From: Candidatus Methylospira mobilis
GTDB taxonomy: Bacteria; Pseudomonadota; Gammaproteobacteria; Methylococcales; Methylococcaceae
Assembly: GCF_009498235.1 (NCBI RefSeq)
Contig: NZ_CP044205.1
Coordinates: 4,031,389-4,095,388 of the forward strand
Length of the DNA: 64,000 nt
Reading direction: 5' to 3'
Part shown: positions 36,708-45,927 of the stretch, piece after piece
How the letters are laid out: each line of letters opens with the position of its first letter
Position numbering within the stretch: the first letter of the stretch is position 1
Notes under the pieces: generated by a model
Told to the model about the DNA's origin: nothing
Databases searched by the model: none
The model's input: the letters and a program-made list of their open reading frames with translations, nothing else
Program-made: the position numbers and the translations under genes

Positions 36708-37415
36708 ATGGTAGCGATAAAAATCCTTTTGGTTGAGGATGACCGCAAAGCCGCTCGGCTTCTGGCAAAGGGACTCAAGGAGGAGGGCTTCGCTGTGGAT
36801 GTTGCCCACTCGGTGGAAGAAGGAGAGGAACAAGCCTGCTATATGGACTATAACCTGATTGTGCTGGATTGGCTGCTTCCCGGCAAGGAAGGAATCGTTC
36901 TATGCCGCGAACTGCGCCGGCGCGGCATTCGCGCTCCGATTCTGATGCTCACCGCCCGCGATGCGGTGAGCGACCGGATCGCGGGCCTCAATACCGGGGC
37001 CGACGATTACCTCACCAAACCTTTTGTCTTCGAAGAATTGATGGCGCGGATACGCGCGCTGCTACGCCGTTCCGAACCGGCTCAGCCGGGCGCGCTGACT
37101 GTGGCCGATATCACGCTCGATCCAGGCGCCCACCGCGTCACGCGCGGCAGCCGTCCGATCGTATTGACGCCGAAAGAGTATGCCATCCTGGAAATCCTGA
37201 TGCGGCAGGCCGGCCAAGTTGTGTCTCGAACAAGTCTTGCCGGTCAGGTTTGGAAAACCGATTTGATCGGCATCGATAACCTGATCGATGCGCATATCAG
37301 CAATTTACGCAGGAAAATCGACCCACCCGATGCTCGACCCTTGATTGAGACGGTGCGCAGCCGCGGGTTTCGTCTCGTGAAGGATGAACCCGGAGCTATG
37401 ACTGATGAAGGCTAG
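36708..37415 (+). CDS. OmpR/PhoB-family response regulator
   Basis: Two-domain transcription factor. Receiver domain residues ~1-115: IKILLVEDDRKAARLLAKGLKEEGFAVDVA, phosphoacceptor Asp in LIVLDWLLPGKEG, conserved Thr and Lys in LMLTARD and DDYLTKPF. The C-terminal winged helix has LTPKEYAILEILMRQAGQVVSRTSL and VDAHISNLRRKI-like DAHISNLRRKIDPP...VRSRGFRL. ATG 36708 is typical in position; 36696 is an in-frame alternative. It overlaps the downstream kinase by 11 bases. It resembles CopR/QseB types, but the signal is unknown. Confidence 0.93.
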   Translation: MVAIKILLVEDDRKAARLLAKGLKEEGFAVDVAHSVEEGEEQACYMDYNLIVLDWLLPGKEGIVLCRELRRRGIRAPILMLTARDAVSDRIAGLNTGADDYLTKPFVFEELMARIRALLRRSEPAQPGALTVADITLDPGAHRVTRGSRPIVLTPKEYAILEILMRQAGQVVSRTSLAGQVWKTDLIGIDNLIDAHISNLRRKIDPPDARPLIETVRSRGFRLVKDEPGAMTDEG

Positions 37416-38823
37416 GATCAACTTCCGGATGAAGTTGGTTCTAACCCATCTGGCGGTAATTTTGGTCATTCTCGCCTTCACCGCCTTTGGCGCTTACTGG
37501 ATGCTTTCCAAAGCAATCCATGACCAACTCGACGCGGCGCTATTGGCTCTCGCAGAAACGGAAGCGGCGATGCTGGACGCCAGCGGGCAACAACCGATTC
37601 GCATCCATGAAACTTCACCAGGTCTCGCCCCTCCCTCCTTGGTTCGTCTTGACCGGCTATTGCAGATTGTCAATACCGAAGGAACAGTCCTGGCGCGTAG
37701 CGCCAACCTGGGCGCATCGCGCTTACCGACGACGCCGGCACTGCTGGCGCGCCTGGCTGCGGGGGAAACCGTTTTTGAAACGCTCAGGACATTCGGCGAG
37801 GAACCGATACGCATGATTTCCATGCCGGTAATCTCATCAGAAAAGCCGCTGACAATCCAGGTGGCCGGTTCTCTGGACGATGTACGCAATGTATTGGATT
37901 CCGCCAGCCTGCTCTTTATCGTCATGGCGCTCGGGCTTCTGGTAGCGGTCGGAACGGTTGGAGCATCTCTGACACGCAAAGTTTTTCAGGCAATCGACAA
38001 TATTGTGAAGCAAGCCCGCCATATTGGCGAAGCCAATCTCAGTGAACGCCTGCCGCACCCCGGCACACATGACGATATTGGACGTCTGGTGGATACGTTG
38101 AACGAAATGCTGAATCGCATTGAGCAAAGTCTCGAAGTTCAGCGCCGTTTTACTGCCGATGCATCTCATGAATTGCGGTCGCCGTTATCCAGACTGCGCA
38201 CGGAACTGGAGGTAACTCTGCGGCGGCCACGCGATGTGGCGGAATACATTGAAACGGTACGCTCCTGTCTTGAAGAAGTCGATCGTTTGACACTGCTGGT
38301 GGAAGCGTTGCTGGTATTGGCCCGGCTTGATGCTGGCCAGGAACAGTATCCGGTTGAAACAGTTTTCCTTAATATTCTGGTTGAGGAGGTAGTCGACAGG
38401 ATGCAACCGGTTGCCGACGCACGTCAGGTGTGGATTACTGCAAAACCCTTACCACCGCTTACCGCAAGCATTGCCCGCAGCACTGTAAGCGTGGTTCTCA
38501 CCAACCTTCTGGATAATGCCGTAAAATTTTCGCCGCCCGGCGGATGTGTGACTATCCGGATAGCCATCGACGGCCCTGAAGCGGTTATAAGTGTGTCAGA
38601 TAGCGGACCGGGCATGCAGCTTGATGAGATTCCGCAACTGTTTGAGCGTTTCTACCGGGGAGCCGTTGCCCGAACCAATACCGTACCCGGGTCGGGCCTC
38701 GGCCTCGCCATCTCGCAAGCCATCATGCGCCGCCACGGCGGAAGGATTGAGGCTGCCAATCTTCCTGACGGGGGCGCCGTTTTTTCGGCAAGAATGCCTC
38801 TACAAAAACAATCAGACTATTAG
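37405..38823 (+). CDS. Membrane-bound sensor histidine kinase
   Basis: Partner of the preceding regulator. A first membrane helix (LVLTHLAVILVILAFTAFGAYWML, ~11-34) and a second (LLFIVMALGLLVAVGTVGASL, ~169-189) bracket a periplasmic sensor loop. Then HAMP (~190-245), HisKA with phosphoacceptor His in TADASHELRSPLSRLRTELEV, and HATPase_c with N box LTNLLDNAVKFSPPGG, G1 VSDSGPGM, F box LFERFYRG and G2 GSGLGLAI. Length 472 and order are of the CusS/QseC group. Ligand unknown. Confidence 0.94.
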   Translation: MKARINFRMKLVLTHLAVILVILAFTAFGAYWMLSKAIHDQLDAALLALAETEAAMLDASGQQPIRIHETSPGLAPPSLVRLDRLLQIVNTEGTVLARSANLGASRLPTTPALLARLAAGETVFETLRTFGEEPIRMISMPVISSEKPLTIQVAGSLDDVRNVLDSASLLFIVMALGLLVAVGTVGASLTRKVFQAIDNIVKQARHIGEANLSERLPHPGTHDDIGRLVDTLNEMLNRIEQSLEVQRRFTADASHELRSPLSRLRTELEVTLRRPRDVAEYIETVRSCLEEVDRLTLLVEALLVLARLDAGQEQYPVETVFLNILVEEVVDRMQPVADARQVWITAKPLPPLTASIARSTVSVVLTNLLDNAVKFSPPGGCVTIRIAIDGPEAVISVSDSGPGMQLDEIPQLFERFYRGAVARTNTVPGSGLGLAISQAIMRRHGGRIEAANLPDGGAVFSARMPLQKQSDY

Positions 38824-38983
38824 GAAGCGCTGATTCATGCCTATCCCCGCCATTTGGCAATCAAAGTCACAGAACTGTATTTTTGTCCAAATAGACCTTC
38901 TGAGTTTTAGACAATATGCTGCCTGAGTGAGAGAGCATCATGTGGCTACAACCTGGATACCGGTGGCAAAACCGGTCATCAAG

Positions 38984-40864
38984 TCAAGAGTCTGTTGAGT
39001 TCCGGCCCCGCAGTGCGTTCAGTATGGTCGGGTAGTCGAAATTTCCCGTCAGGCGTGACAGCGTACAACCCAAACCCGAATCGATTTCACTGACCTGCCG
39101 AATCACTGCCGTAATTTGTTCCTGATCCAGCTTCTCCAGGGCGCCCAGGAGTTTAGTACGCAATGCGTCCGGCAACACGGCCAGCAACGCCGGGGTCAAC
39201 ATGACAGAAGCAGCGGCTTCCTTTTCTTCGGTATAGCGATAGGTTATGCCCAGTTGTCGCGCCAGGCTGTCGTAGATTTCATTGAAACGGTAGGGCTTGC
39301 TCACAAAGTCATCCATACCGGCATCCAGCATTGCCTGTCGTTCGTCCTTGAAGGCCGAAGCGGTTACCGCGACGATCTTCACGGTTCGGCCATCAGGTAG
39401 CTGGCGAATGCGCCGCGCGGCTTCCCCGCCATCCATGACCGGCATGCGCCTGTCCATCCAGATAAGATCGGGGCGCCAGTCCTGGAAAAAATTCACGCAT
39501 TGCTCGCCGTTTTCAGCCACTTTCACCTCAAGCCCGATATCGGTCATCAATCTGCTGAGCAGCAATTGATTTTCAGCCTGGTCTTCGGCGATCAAAATAC
39601 GGTAGCGGGGCTGGCCAGGAGCAAGCCCCGCTACCTCGCCATGCGTCTCGGATTTGAGTACATCGTCGGCTCTCGCCAGTTCTATCGGTAATTCGATGCG
39701 GAACAGCGAACCCTTGCCCGGTGTGCTTTCGACGACGATAATGCTGCCGCCCATTAATGCCATTAACTGGGATGAGATGGCCAAACCCAGCCCGGTGCCT
39801 TTTTGCTTCTCCTCCTTTCCCAATTGTACAAAGGGCTTGAATAAACGCCTCTGGTTTTCCGGGCTGATGCCTGGGCCGGTATCCTCAATATCTATCAGCA
39901 GAGATTGAATGGTATTACCCGTTATGTTCATTCGGATGGTTACGCTGCCGTGTTCGGTAAATTTCACCGCGTTGCCCACCAGATTAACCAGTACCTGGCG
40001 CAGGCGCTCAACGTCGCCTTTGATGTATTGGGGAACATAAGGCGTATGTACGATCAAGAGCTGCAATCCTTTTTCATGAGCGCGCGCCTTTATCATTTCG
40101 GTAACATCCCGCACCATACCCAAAAGATCGAACGGCGCAATCTCCAGTTGCAGGCGTCCCACATCAATTTTCGCCATGTCCAGCACATCATTGATCAGGT
40201 TCAACAGATGTTCGCCGCTACGGTTGATGATGTTGAGGTTTTCGCGCTGGCTTTCGGTTATCTGGGGGTCGCGGCGCATCATACTGGAGAAGCCGAGAAT
40301 GGCATTCATCGGCGTGCGCAATTCGTGACTCATATTGGCTAAAAACAGGCTCTTGGCCTTGTTGGCCGCTTCGGCGGCATCGCGCGCCAGTATCAGTTCC
40401 GCCGTGCGTTGCCGTACGGTTTCCTCCAGATGATCCGTGTAGCGCCGGCGTGCGCTGATGTCGCGAATATTGCATTGGATGACCTGCGTTTTAGCCTCCA
40501 TATAGACATTGCTAATGAACTCCGCATGGATTTCTTCCCCGCTGGCGGTTTCCAGCGGCAGGTCTTCGTAGCGTATATATTCTTTACTCTGCAACTTCAG
40601 AAAGTGCGTCTTATTGGCCGCGATATTCTTGAAAGAACCGATATCCCATAGGTGCTTTTCGAGCAGTGCTTCCAGCGAGTAGCCAAGCAGATCGATCAGA
40701 AATTGATTGGCGTCCACTATCATGCCGGATTTCGCATTGAGAATCAGAATGCCGTCTTGCGCCGCATTGAAAAGACAATGGTAACGAATCAGCAAGTCTT
40801 CGTTTGTCATCTTTTCTTCTGTAGTTGCCGGCACGACGTCGCTGTGCATATTGTTCGTTGTCAT
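38984..40864 (-). CDS. Hybrid sensor histidine kinase (PAS-HisKA-HATPase-REC)
   Basis: Cytoplasmic hybrid kinase of 626 residues with no membrane segment. PAS domain (~27-140: [32 protein letters not shown]), HisKA with [22 protein letters not shown] (~180-245), HATPase_c with [22 protein letters not shown] and GTGLGLAI (~285-395), then a receiver domain ([18 protein letters not shown]; Asp in [15 protein letters not shown]; Lys in DDFVSKPYR). A ~60-residue C-terminal tail has no clear domain. It lies close to the end of the chemosensory operon in the same orientation but has its own 90-base gap. Confidence 0.94.
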   Translation of the reverse strand: MTTNNMHSDVVPATTEEKMTNEDLLIRYHCLFNAAQDGILILNAKSGMIVDANQFLIDLLGYSLEALLEKHLWDIGSFKNIAANKTHFLKLQSKEYIRYEDLPLETASGEEIHAEFISNVYMEAKTQVIQCNIRDISARRRYTDHLEETVRQRTAELILARDAAEAANKAKSLFLANMSHELRTPMNAILGFSSMMRRDPQITESQRENLNIINRSGEHLLNLINDVLDMAKIDVGRLQLEIAPFDLLGMVRDVTEMIKARAHEKGLQLLIVHTPYVPQYIKGDVERLRQVLVNLVGNAVKFTEHGSVTIRMNITGNTIQSLLIDIEDTGPGISPENQRRLFKPFVQLGKEEKQKGTGLGLAISSQLMALMGGSIIVVESTPGKGSLFRIELPIELARADDVLKSETHGEVAGLAPGQPRYRILIAEDQAENQLLLSRLMTDIGLEVKVAENGEQCVNFFQDWRPDLIWMDRRMPVMDGGEAARRIRQLPDGRTVKIVAVTASAFKDERQAMLDAGMDDFVSKPYRFNEIYDSLARQLGITYRYTEEKEAAASVMLTPALLAVLPDALRTKLLGALEKLDQEQITAVIRQVSEIDSGLGCTLSRLTGNFDYPTILNALRGRNSTDS

Positions 40865-40953
40865 ATCGCCCTCGCATTAGGGAAACACCGATTGTGGATG
40901 CGTTTAAACCAACGACGCCAAAGTCCCATAGGCGCAGCTGTAGCGGCTTGTAT

Positions 40954-41330
40954 TCAGACTCCCGGCAACACCTGCTTGAAAACCTCGAGCAGATCCGGTC
41001 CGCCTACGGGTTTAACCAGCCAGGCCGATAGCGCCCAGTTGCTTTGCCTCGTCGCGCTTGGCCTGCTGGTTCTCGGTGGTGAGCCCCGGAATCGGGATAA
41101 AACGGAAACCGGGCAGTGTGCGCGCATGGCAAATCAGATCGATACCGTCCATATTCGGCATATTTGATGTCGGTATTGATAAGGCCGGGGTTCGCGCCGC
41201 TTTTCAGCCGGCCGGGCGCAATTTCCTCGTCTGCCGCCGATAAGACCCTGTACCCGGGAATGTCCATGATGTTTTGCAAACTCATGGGCATGGTGGCTGA
41301 ATCGTCTACGACCCCGATCGTTTTAGTCAT
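40954..41330 (-). pseudogene. CheY-like single-domain response regulator, frameshifted
   Basis: MTKTIGVVDDSATMPMSLQNIMDIPGYRVLSAADEE begins a receiver domain; after one phase change it continues NMPNMDGIDLICHARTLPGFRFIPIPGLTTENQQAKRDEAKQLGA; after a second it ends WLVKPVGGPDLLEVFKQVLPGV before TGA at 40956-40954. Together they form a complete CheY with conserved DD, PNMDG and VKP motifs, but at least two frameshifts prevent translation. Its start overlaps the STAS gene (ATGA), as an intact last gene of the operon would. Confidence 0.85.
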
Positions 41331-41578
41331 TGATTTAACTCCTGTTGCGCAAGAGCGGATTTTAACCACGCAGCTAAAACTTCATCCTCCGGCCAGGCTG
41401 AGATCTGCGCTTTTGCTGCCATCAATACCTGCAGGTTGGCCGCATGCAGATGGCTGCATGCGGAAAGCGCCAGTTTGCCTTTTGTGTGCTTTTGCAGCCA
41501 TTCGAGCAGTGTTTCCGCTTCGTCCGCGCCAACCACACCGTCGAAACGGGCCGTGTTTTTTTGATATTCGATAGCCAT
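41327..41578 (-). CDS. Small STAS-like protein in chemosensory operon
   Basis: An 83-residue soluble protein (AIEYQKNTARFDGVVGADEAETLLEWLQKHTKGKLALSACSHLHAANLQVLMAAK). The alternation of strands and helices and the LxxCxHLHAANLQVLMA segment resemble a STAS domain (the usual DLSxVxxxDxxGLQxLLA helix start), though the usual phosphorylatable Ser/Thr position is not evident. It overlaps both cheA (shared base at 41578) and the cheY remnant. STAS proteins occur in chemosensory clusters of this type; exact role unknown. Confidence 0.65.
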   Translation of the reverse strand: MAIEYQKNTARFDGVVGADEAETLLEWLQKHTKGKLALSACSHLHAANLQVLMAAKAQISAWPEDEVLAAWLKSALAQQELNQ

Positions 41579-44055
41579 TAAATCAGCTCCCTGAAATTCA
41601 GCACCATCAGTACCGAGCCGTCGCCAAGCAACGCCGAACCGGCGTAGCCGGGAAGGCCGCCCAGAATGCCGGTCAGCGGTTTGAGGATGATATCCACGGT
41701 TTCACGAAAATCGTCGACGATGACGCCAATCAGATCGTCATGCACGCGCACCACCATCACCGCCAGTTCGCCGTCCTCATTAGCCCGTTGCGGTACGTTC
41801 AGAGCCAATAAATCATTGAGCGACAGCAACGGAATTATGCGTTCGCGCAAGACTGCGGTCAGTCGCCGCTGGATGGAGCGAATCGCGGAGCGCGATACTC
41901 TGACCGTTTCCACCACACTTTCCATCGGCACGCCGAACACTTTATCGTTGGTTACGATGATCATCACATTGCTGACCGCCATCGACAGCGGCAATGACAA
42001 ACGGATACGGGTGCCTCTGCCTTTTTCGCTGTCCAATGTAACGATGCCGCCGATCTTTTCCACGGTGCTGCGCACCACGTCCATGCCGACGCCGCGCCCC
42101 GATAGATCGGACACTACGGCAGCGGTGGAAAAACCGGCGGCAAACACCAGGTTAACGGCCTCCCGATCGGTGATACGCTCCAGCATGGCCTCATCTATCA
42201 GGCCGTTTTCATAGGCTTTGCGCTTGATAATGTCCGGATCGATGCCTTTGCCGTCGTCGGCTATATCTATCAGCACACGATCCGATTCCTGACTGGCGCA
42301 TATACTCAAGCGTCCGGCCGCCGGCTTGCCGGCGGCGCGGCGTTGACCCGGCGGCTCCAGACCATGATCCAGACTGTTGCGTACGATATGAATCAGGGGG
42401 TCGGCCAAGGCTTCGATAATGTTCTTATCCGCCTCGGTATCCTCTCCTGCCAGCACCAGGTTGACTTCCTTGCCTAGTTTCCTTGATGTGTCGCGTACCA
42501 GACGCGGGAATCGTTGAAAAATAAATGATACCGGCATCATGCGTATCTGCATGATGGCATCCTGCATTTCTTCGGCGATACGGTTGACCACGGCGTATTG
42601 CGCCTTGATTTCGCGCGCAAGCTCGCTTGCTCCGTATTGCGCTTCGGCACGATTGGCGAGATAAGGCAAACTGTTTTTGGCTACCACCATTTCGCCGATC
42701 AAACTCATTAGCCGATCAATTTTTCCCTGATCTACCTTGAGCGTTCTCGCGACGGCATAGCTGTCCTCGGCGCGGCGCCCGAACTTGATCTCCACGTCAG
42801 GATGAGACGCCGTACTTACGGAAGGCTCTTCGTACGCAGGCGCTGTATTATCCGGTGTTTCCGGTAGCGGCTGCCCCGTAAATCCGGCTGAACTGCATTC
42901 GGACGTACGAAGAGCGGCGCGCAGCCCCGATGCCCTGGGGAGCGGGGGAACTTCCCTGCAGGTTTGACTGTTTTTCTCTTTCTCCGGCAATTCGGGCAGG
43001 AATTCATCCAGCCAAGTTTGCAAAGGCAGCGCTTTGACCTCGGTCAAGGCAAGCGCCAGCGACTTTTCCAAACTTGCCAGTAATTCCTTTCTTCCCGTCG
43101 CGCGCAAACAAGCCGCCAAAGTGGCCGCGACTGACTGCAAGCGTCCAGGCAACCACGCGTCGTTATCCGGTAAACTCAATATTTCGCGCTGAGACTGAAC
43201 GATGGCACGGAAACCGTCGACATCGGATTCCGAACCCGGTACGCCGTTGTTATCGTCATGAGGCGCGGCCAGGACCAGGGCTGGTATGGCAGTTATGCCG
43301 ACTTGTTCGGGAATATAGCGGAACAGCTCATGCAATATGGCAGGTTCAGCCGCGGTCAGCGCCCGAAAAACAAGCTGGCAACGATATGCATCCAACTCTG
43401 CCAGAGGCGGCATTGCCTGCGCAGAGGCGATGCCGCCCCAAACGGTTTCCGGGATTTGCAGCATCAGGAATAACGGGTCTTCGCCTTTGAAAAAGCAGTC
43501 TGCTTCCGGGGTATACTCCAGCCACGACAGGGGCGAGCCTGCCATGACATCGCGGTAAAGCCGCATGCGCAGGGCTGCAGGCAGTTCGCTTAAGGCCAGG
43601 GAAAGCGACGCGCTGATTGCGGCGGTTTTTGCTGGACCCGGGACCGATTCGACGGATTTGACTTCGCCGCTATCGCCCATCAATTGTTGCAGCGATTTGG
43701 CCAGATGCGCCGAGTAATCGGCGTGTGCGGCGCTGCTGCTTCCCGTTGCCTCGATTTCGTCCATCAACAGGCCGACGAAATCCATGGTCTCCAGCAAGCG
43801 GTCCGCCAGGGACTCGGAATAGGCCACGCGTCCATCGCGCACCGTATCCAGCAAGTCTTCGCCGGCATGCAGCACCCGTGTCATTTCCGGGAACTCGAAC
43901 AGACCGCTGCCGCCTTTCAGCGTATGCACCAGACGAAACAGTTCTTTCATCAGTTCCGGGCTGCCGGGGCTAGTCTCAAGCTGTAAAAGTTTTTCACCGA
44001 TGCCTTGCAACAAGTCGCGCGCCTCGGAAATAAATTGTTCCAGTAAAGGAGTCAT
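41578..44055 (-). CDS. cheA: Chemotaxis-type histidine kinase CheA
   Basis: Central kinase of the array, 825 residues from ATG 44055 (SD AAGGTG; the open frame to 44097 is extra). N-terminal Hpt domain with phosphoacceptor His44 in LVHTLKGGSGLFEF; a long middle part (~130-480) that includes two regions unlike E. coli CheA P2; dimerisation P3 helices near KVDQGKIDRLMSLIGEMVVAKN; ATPase domain with N box DPLIHIVRNSLDHG, G1 DIADDGKGID and G2 SDLSGRGVGMDVV; and a C-terminal CheW-like P5 domain (~690-825). It lies in the middle of a nine-gene chemosensory operon. Confidence 0.95.
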   Translation of the reverse strand: MTPLLEQFISEARDLLQGIGEKLLQLETSPGSPELMKELFRLVHTLKGGSGLFEFPEMTRVLHAGEDLLDTVRDGRVAYSESLADRLLETMDFVGLLMDEIEATGSSSAAHADYSAHLAKSLQQLMGDSGEVKSVESVPGPAKTAAISASLSLALSELPAALRMRLYRDVMAGSPLSWLEYTPEADCFFKGEDPLFLMLQIPETVWGGIASAQAMPPLAELDAYRCQLVFRALTAAEPAILHELFRYIPEQVGITAIPALVLAAPHDDNNGVPGSESDVDGFRAIVQSQREILSLPDNDAWLPGRLQSVAATLAACLRATGRKELLASLEKSLALALTEVKALPLQTWLDEFLPELPEKEKNSQTCREVPPLPRASGLRAALRTSECSSAGFTGQPLPETPDNTAPAYEEPSVSTASHPDVEIKFGRRAEDSYAVARTLKVDQGKIDRLMSLIGEMVVAKNSLPYLANRAEAQYGASELAREIKAQYAVVNRIAEEMQDAIMQIRMMPVSFIFQRFPRLVRDTSRKLGKEVNLVLAGEDTEADKNIIEALADPLIHIVRNSLDHGLEPPGQRRAAGKPAAGRLSICASQESDRVLIDIADDGKGIDPDIIKRKAYENGLIDEAMLERITDREAVNLVFAAGFSTAAVVSDLSGRGVGMDVVRSTVEKIGGIVTLDSEKGRGTRIRLSLPLSMAVSNVMIIVTNDKVFGVPMESVVETVRVSRSAIRSIQRRLTAVLRERIIPLLSLNDLLALNVPQRANEDGELAVMVVRVHDDLIGVIVDDFRETVDIILKPLTGILGGLPGYAGSALLGDGSVLMVLNFRELI

Positions 44056-44438
44056 GGACGCACCTTGCCAATATATATTTCGCCCAGCAGCAAGCATGCG
44101 TGCGACAACAGTTGCGCCGGTTTGACCGGTTTGAGCAAATAAAGGTTGGCGCCCGCAATAAAAGCCCGGATTCGATCTTTGGCTGAGGCTTCGGCGGAAA
44201 CCATAATCGCCGGCGCCTGCGGCATACCGCGGCTGCGCAGATCCTTAAGGAGACCATAACCATCCAGCTTGGACATGTTCACATCGACGATATACAGGTC
44301 GAACGGCGCTCGCAGGGTCTTTTCCAATGCTTCGATACCGTTGACGGCCTCTTCTACAGCAAAACAGGCTGATTCGAGGATCTTGCGATGGTAGAGGCGA
44401 ACCGTGGCCGCATCATCGACAATGAGGATGCGCTTCAT
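44052..44438 (-). CDS. cheY: CheY-like response regulator
   Basis: Single receiver domain, 128 residues: KRILIVDDAATVRLYHRKILESACF, phosphoacceptor Asp in LYIVDVNMSKLDG, Ser in IMVSAEAS and Lys in YLLKPVKP. No output domain, so it works by protein contact. Start and stop overlap cheR and cheA by four bases each, showing tight coupling. It is the only intact CheY in the cluster. Confidence 0.93.
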   Translation of the reverse strand: MKRILIVDDAATVRLYHRKILESACFAVEEAVNGIEALEKTLRAPFDLYIVDVNMSKLDGYGLLKDLRSRGMPQAPAIMVSAEASAKDRIRAFIAGANLYLLKPVKPAQLLSHACLLLGEIYIGKVRP

Positions 44439-45298
44439 ATATCCTGCCGGGGCTTTTGGTAGACTATGGCTTCGGGAAATTTACGTACCCGAAACAGCGA
44501 GGACGTGCGGCTCATGGATTCCGAATGACCGAGACAAATAAAACCGCCCGGATTAAGCGCATCGAAAAAGGTTTCGGCCGCCAGATGGCGCGATAAGTTA
44601 TCGAAATAAATCAAAAGGTTTCGACAAAAAATAATATCGAAGTTGCGATAAGCCCGTACATCGGAGGTATCCATCAGATTGACGCGGGTGAACTCCACGG
44701 ATTGCTTGATATCCTCATTAATTTTGTAATTGCAGCCGATCGGAGTGAAATATTTTGTCAACAGGTACGGCGGCAGGTGCTGCACCGAGCGGGGAGAGTA
44801 GACTCCACGCCGTGCCAGGCTGATAATCCGGGTATCGATGTCCGAGGAAAGAACTTCCACATCCCAAAGATGAATGCCCGGCCAGTATTCCAGCAGGTAA
44901 ATCACAATCGAATAGGCCTCTTCGCCCGATGAAGAAGGTATCGACCAGATGCGTAGCGGAGAGTTGTTTGTTTTGTACTGAACGATTTCCCCCAGCAGGC
45001 CGGTGACCATGCACTGGAATTGGTATTCTTCACGAAAAAAATAGGTCTCATTAACCGTCATCAGGTTAATCAATGCCTGTAGCTCTTCGCCGCCAGTCTC
45101 AAAGCGCAGCAGGACAAAGTAGCTGCGGAAGCTTTCCGAACCGGTCGCATCAATACGCTCCAGCAGGCGCTTATCGACAAAGTAACGTTTGCAGTCTTCG
45201 AAATAGATGCCGGATTTGCGATAAAAATATTCACGGAACTTCAGAAAGTCCTCTTCGCAGATCGTCATGCCCGTCTTGTTAGCGGCTGCGGTCTTCAT
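44435..45298 (-). CDS. cheR: Chemoreceptor methyltransferase CheR
   Basis: SAM-dependent glutamyl methyltransferase of chemoreceptors. N-terminal all-alpha domain (DFLKFREYFYRKSGIYFEDCKRYFVDKRL), then a Rossmann domain with LRIWSIPSSSGEEAYSIVIYL (the usual CStGEE motif reads SSSGEEAYS), VLSSDIDTRIISLARRGVYS, and FDIIFCRNLLIYFD. Residue 1 at 45298 overlaps the HEAT gene by 20 bases; MTICEED at 45268 is a possible later start. The receptor of this operon lacks a visible C-terminal CheR-tethering pentapeptide. Confidence 0.93.
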   Translation of the reverse strand: MKTAAANKTGMTICEEDFLKFREYFYRKSGIYFEDCKRYFVDKRLLERIDATGSESFRSYFVLLRFETGGEELQALINLMTVNETYFFREEYQFQCMVTGLLGEIVQYKTNNSPLRIWSIPSSSGEEAYSIVIYLLEYWPGIHLWDVEVLSSDIDTRIISLARRGVYSPRSVQHLPPYLLTKYFTPIGCNYKINEDIKQSVEFTRVNLMDTSDVRAYRNFDIIFCRNLLIYFDNLSRHLAAETFFDALNPGGFICLGHSESMSRTSSLFRVRKFPEAIVYQKPRQDI

Positions 45299-45911
45299 TG
45301 AGGCGCTTCAGGGCTAGATCGGTCACGAATGCAATATAGGGTTCTTCCGGAAAACGTAACGGAAGGCGTTCCAGCGCTGTCCTGGAAATTTCGGAAGCAA
45401 GCTCGCTGAGCAAATCTGCCGCCGTCGCGCAGACATTGACATGCGGATCGTGCTCTATCACGGCCTTCAGCCAGACCTCCACCCGGGGATGGCGCAACGA
45501 TTCGAGAATACTCACTGCGAAGATACGTACATCGGGATCGTTGTCGGAGAGCAGCGTGTCCATGATGGGCGCGACTTCCGCCGGTAATTCCTTCATCGCC
45601 TCCATGGCCGCGTTGCGCAAGGCGACGTCTTCACTGCGCAGACATTCCACCAGTCCATCCACGGCCTCCTTATCGCCCAGACGCGTCAGCGCGGTAAGGA
45701 TGGCGTTGCGTACGGCGGCATTGGGCTCGCGTTTCAGTCTGGCCGCCAGAGCGCCGCCGGCAGCCGGAAATTCCGCCAGATCGCGCACAGCCCAGCGTCT
45801 GATCACCTCATCGCCGCTGTTCAGCGCTGCCGTCAAACCATCGAAATCTCTCGGTCGTTGCCGTTTATCTTCTCCGCTAATTTGTGGTGCTTGCTGCTTT
45901 ATTATGGGCAT
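45279..45911 (-). CDS. HEAT-repeat protein of chemosensory cluster
   Basis: A 210-residue soluble protein made of about five HEAT-like helical pairs, such as DEVIRRWAVRDLAEFPAAGGALAARLKREPNAAVRNAILTALTRLGDKEAVDGLVECLRSEDVALRNAAMEAMKEL. Such repeats are protein-binding scaffolds; related small HEAT proteins occur between cheB and cheR in clusters of this class. No catalytic motif. Function in the array is unknown. Confidence 0.8.
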   Translation of the reverse strand: MPIIKQQAPQISGEDKRQRPRDFDGLTAALNSGDEVIRRWAVRDLAEFPAAGGALAARLKREPNAAVRNAILTALTRLGDKEAVDGLVECLRSEDVALRNAAMEAMKELPAEVAPIMDTLLSDNDPDVRIFAVSILESLRHPRVEVWLKAVIEHDPHVNVCATAADLLSELASEISRTALERLPLRFPEEPYIAFVTDLALKRLNEDRSR

Positions 45912-45927
45912 ATATCATCCCGTAGGC

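Noticed and set aside
38955-38980. ACCGGT-GGCAAA-ACCGGT hairpin as terminator between convergent kinases
   Set aside because: No T-run on either side and the stem is only six pairs; not sufficient to call a terminator.
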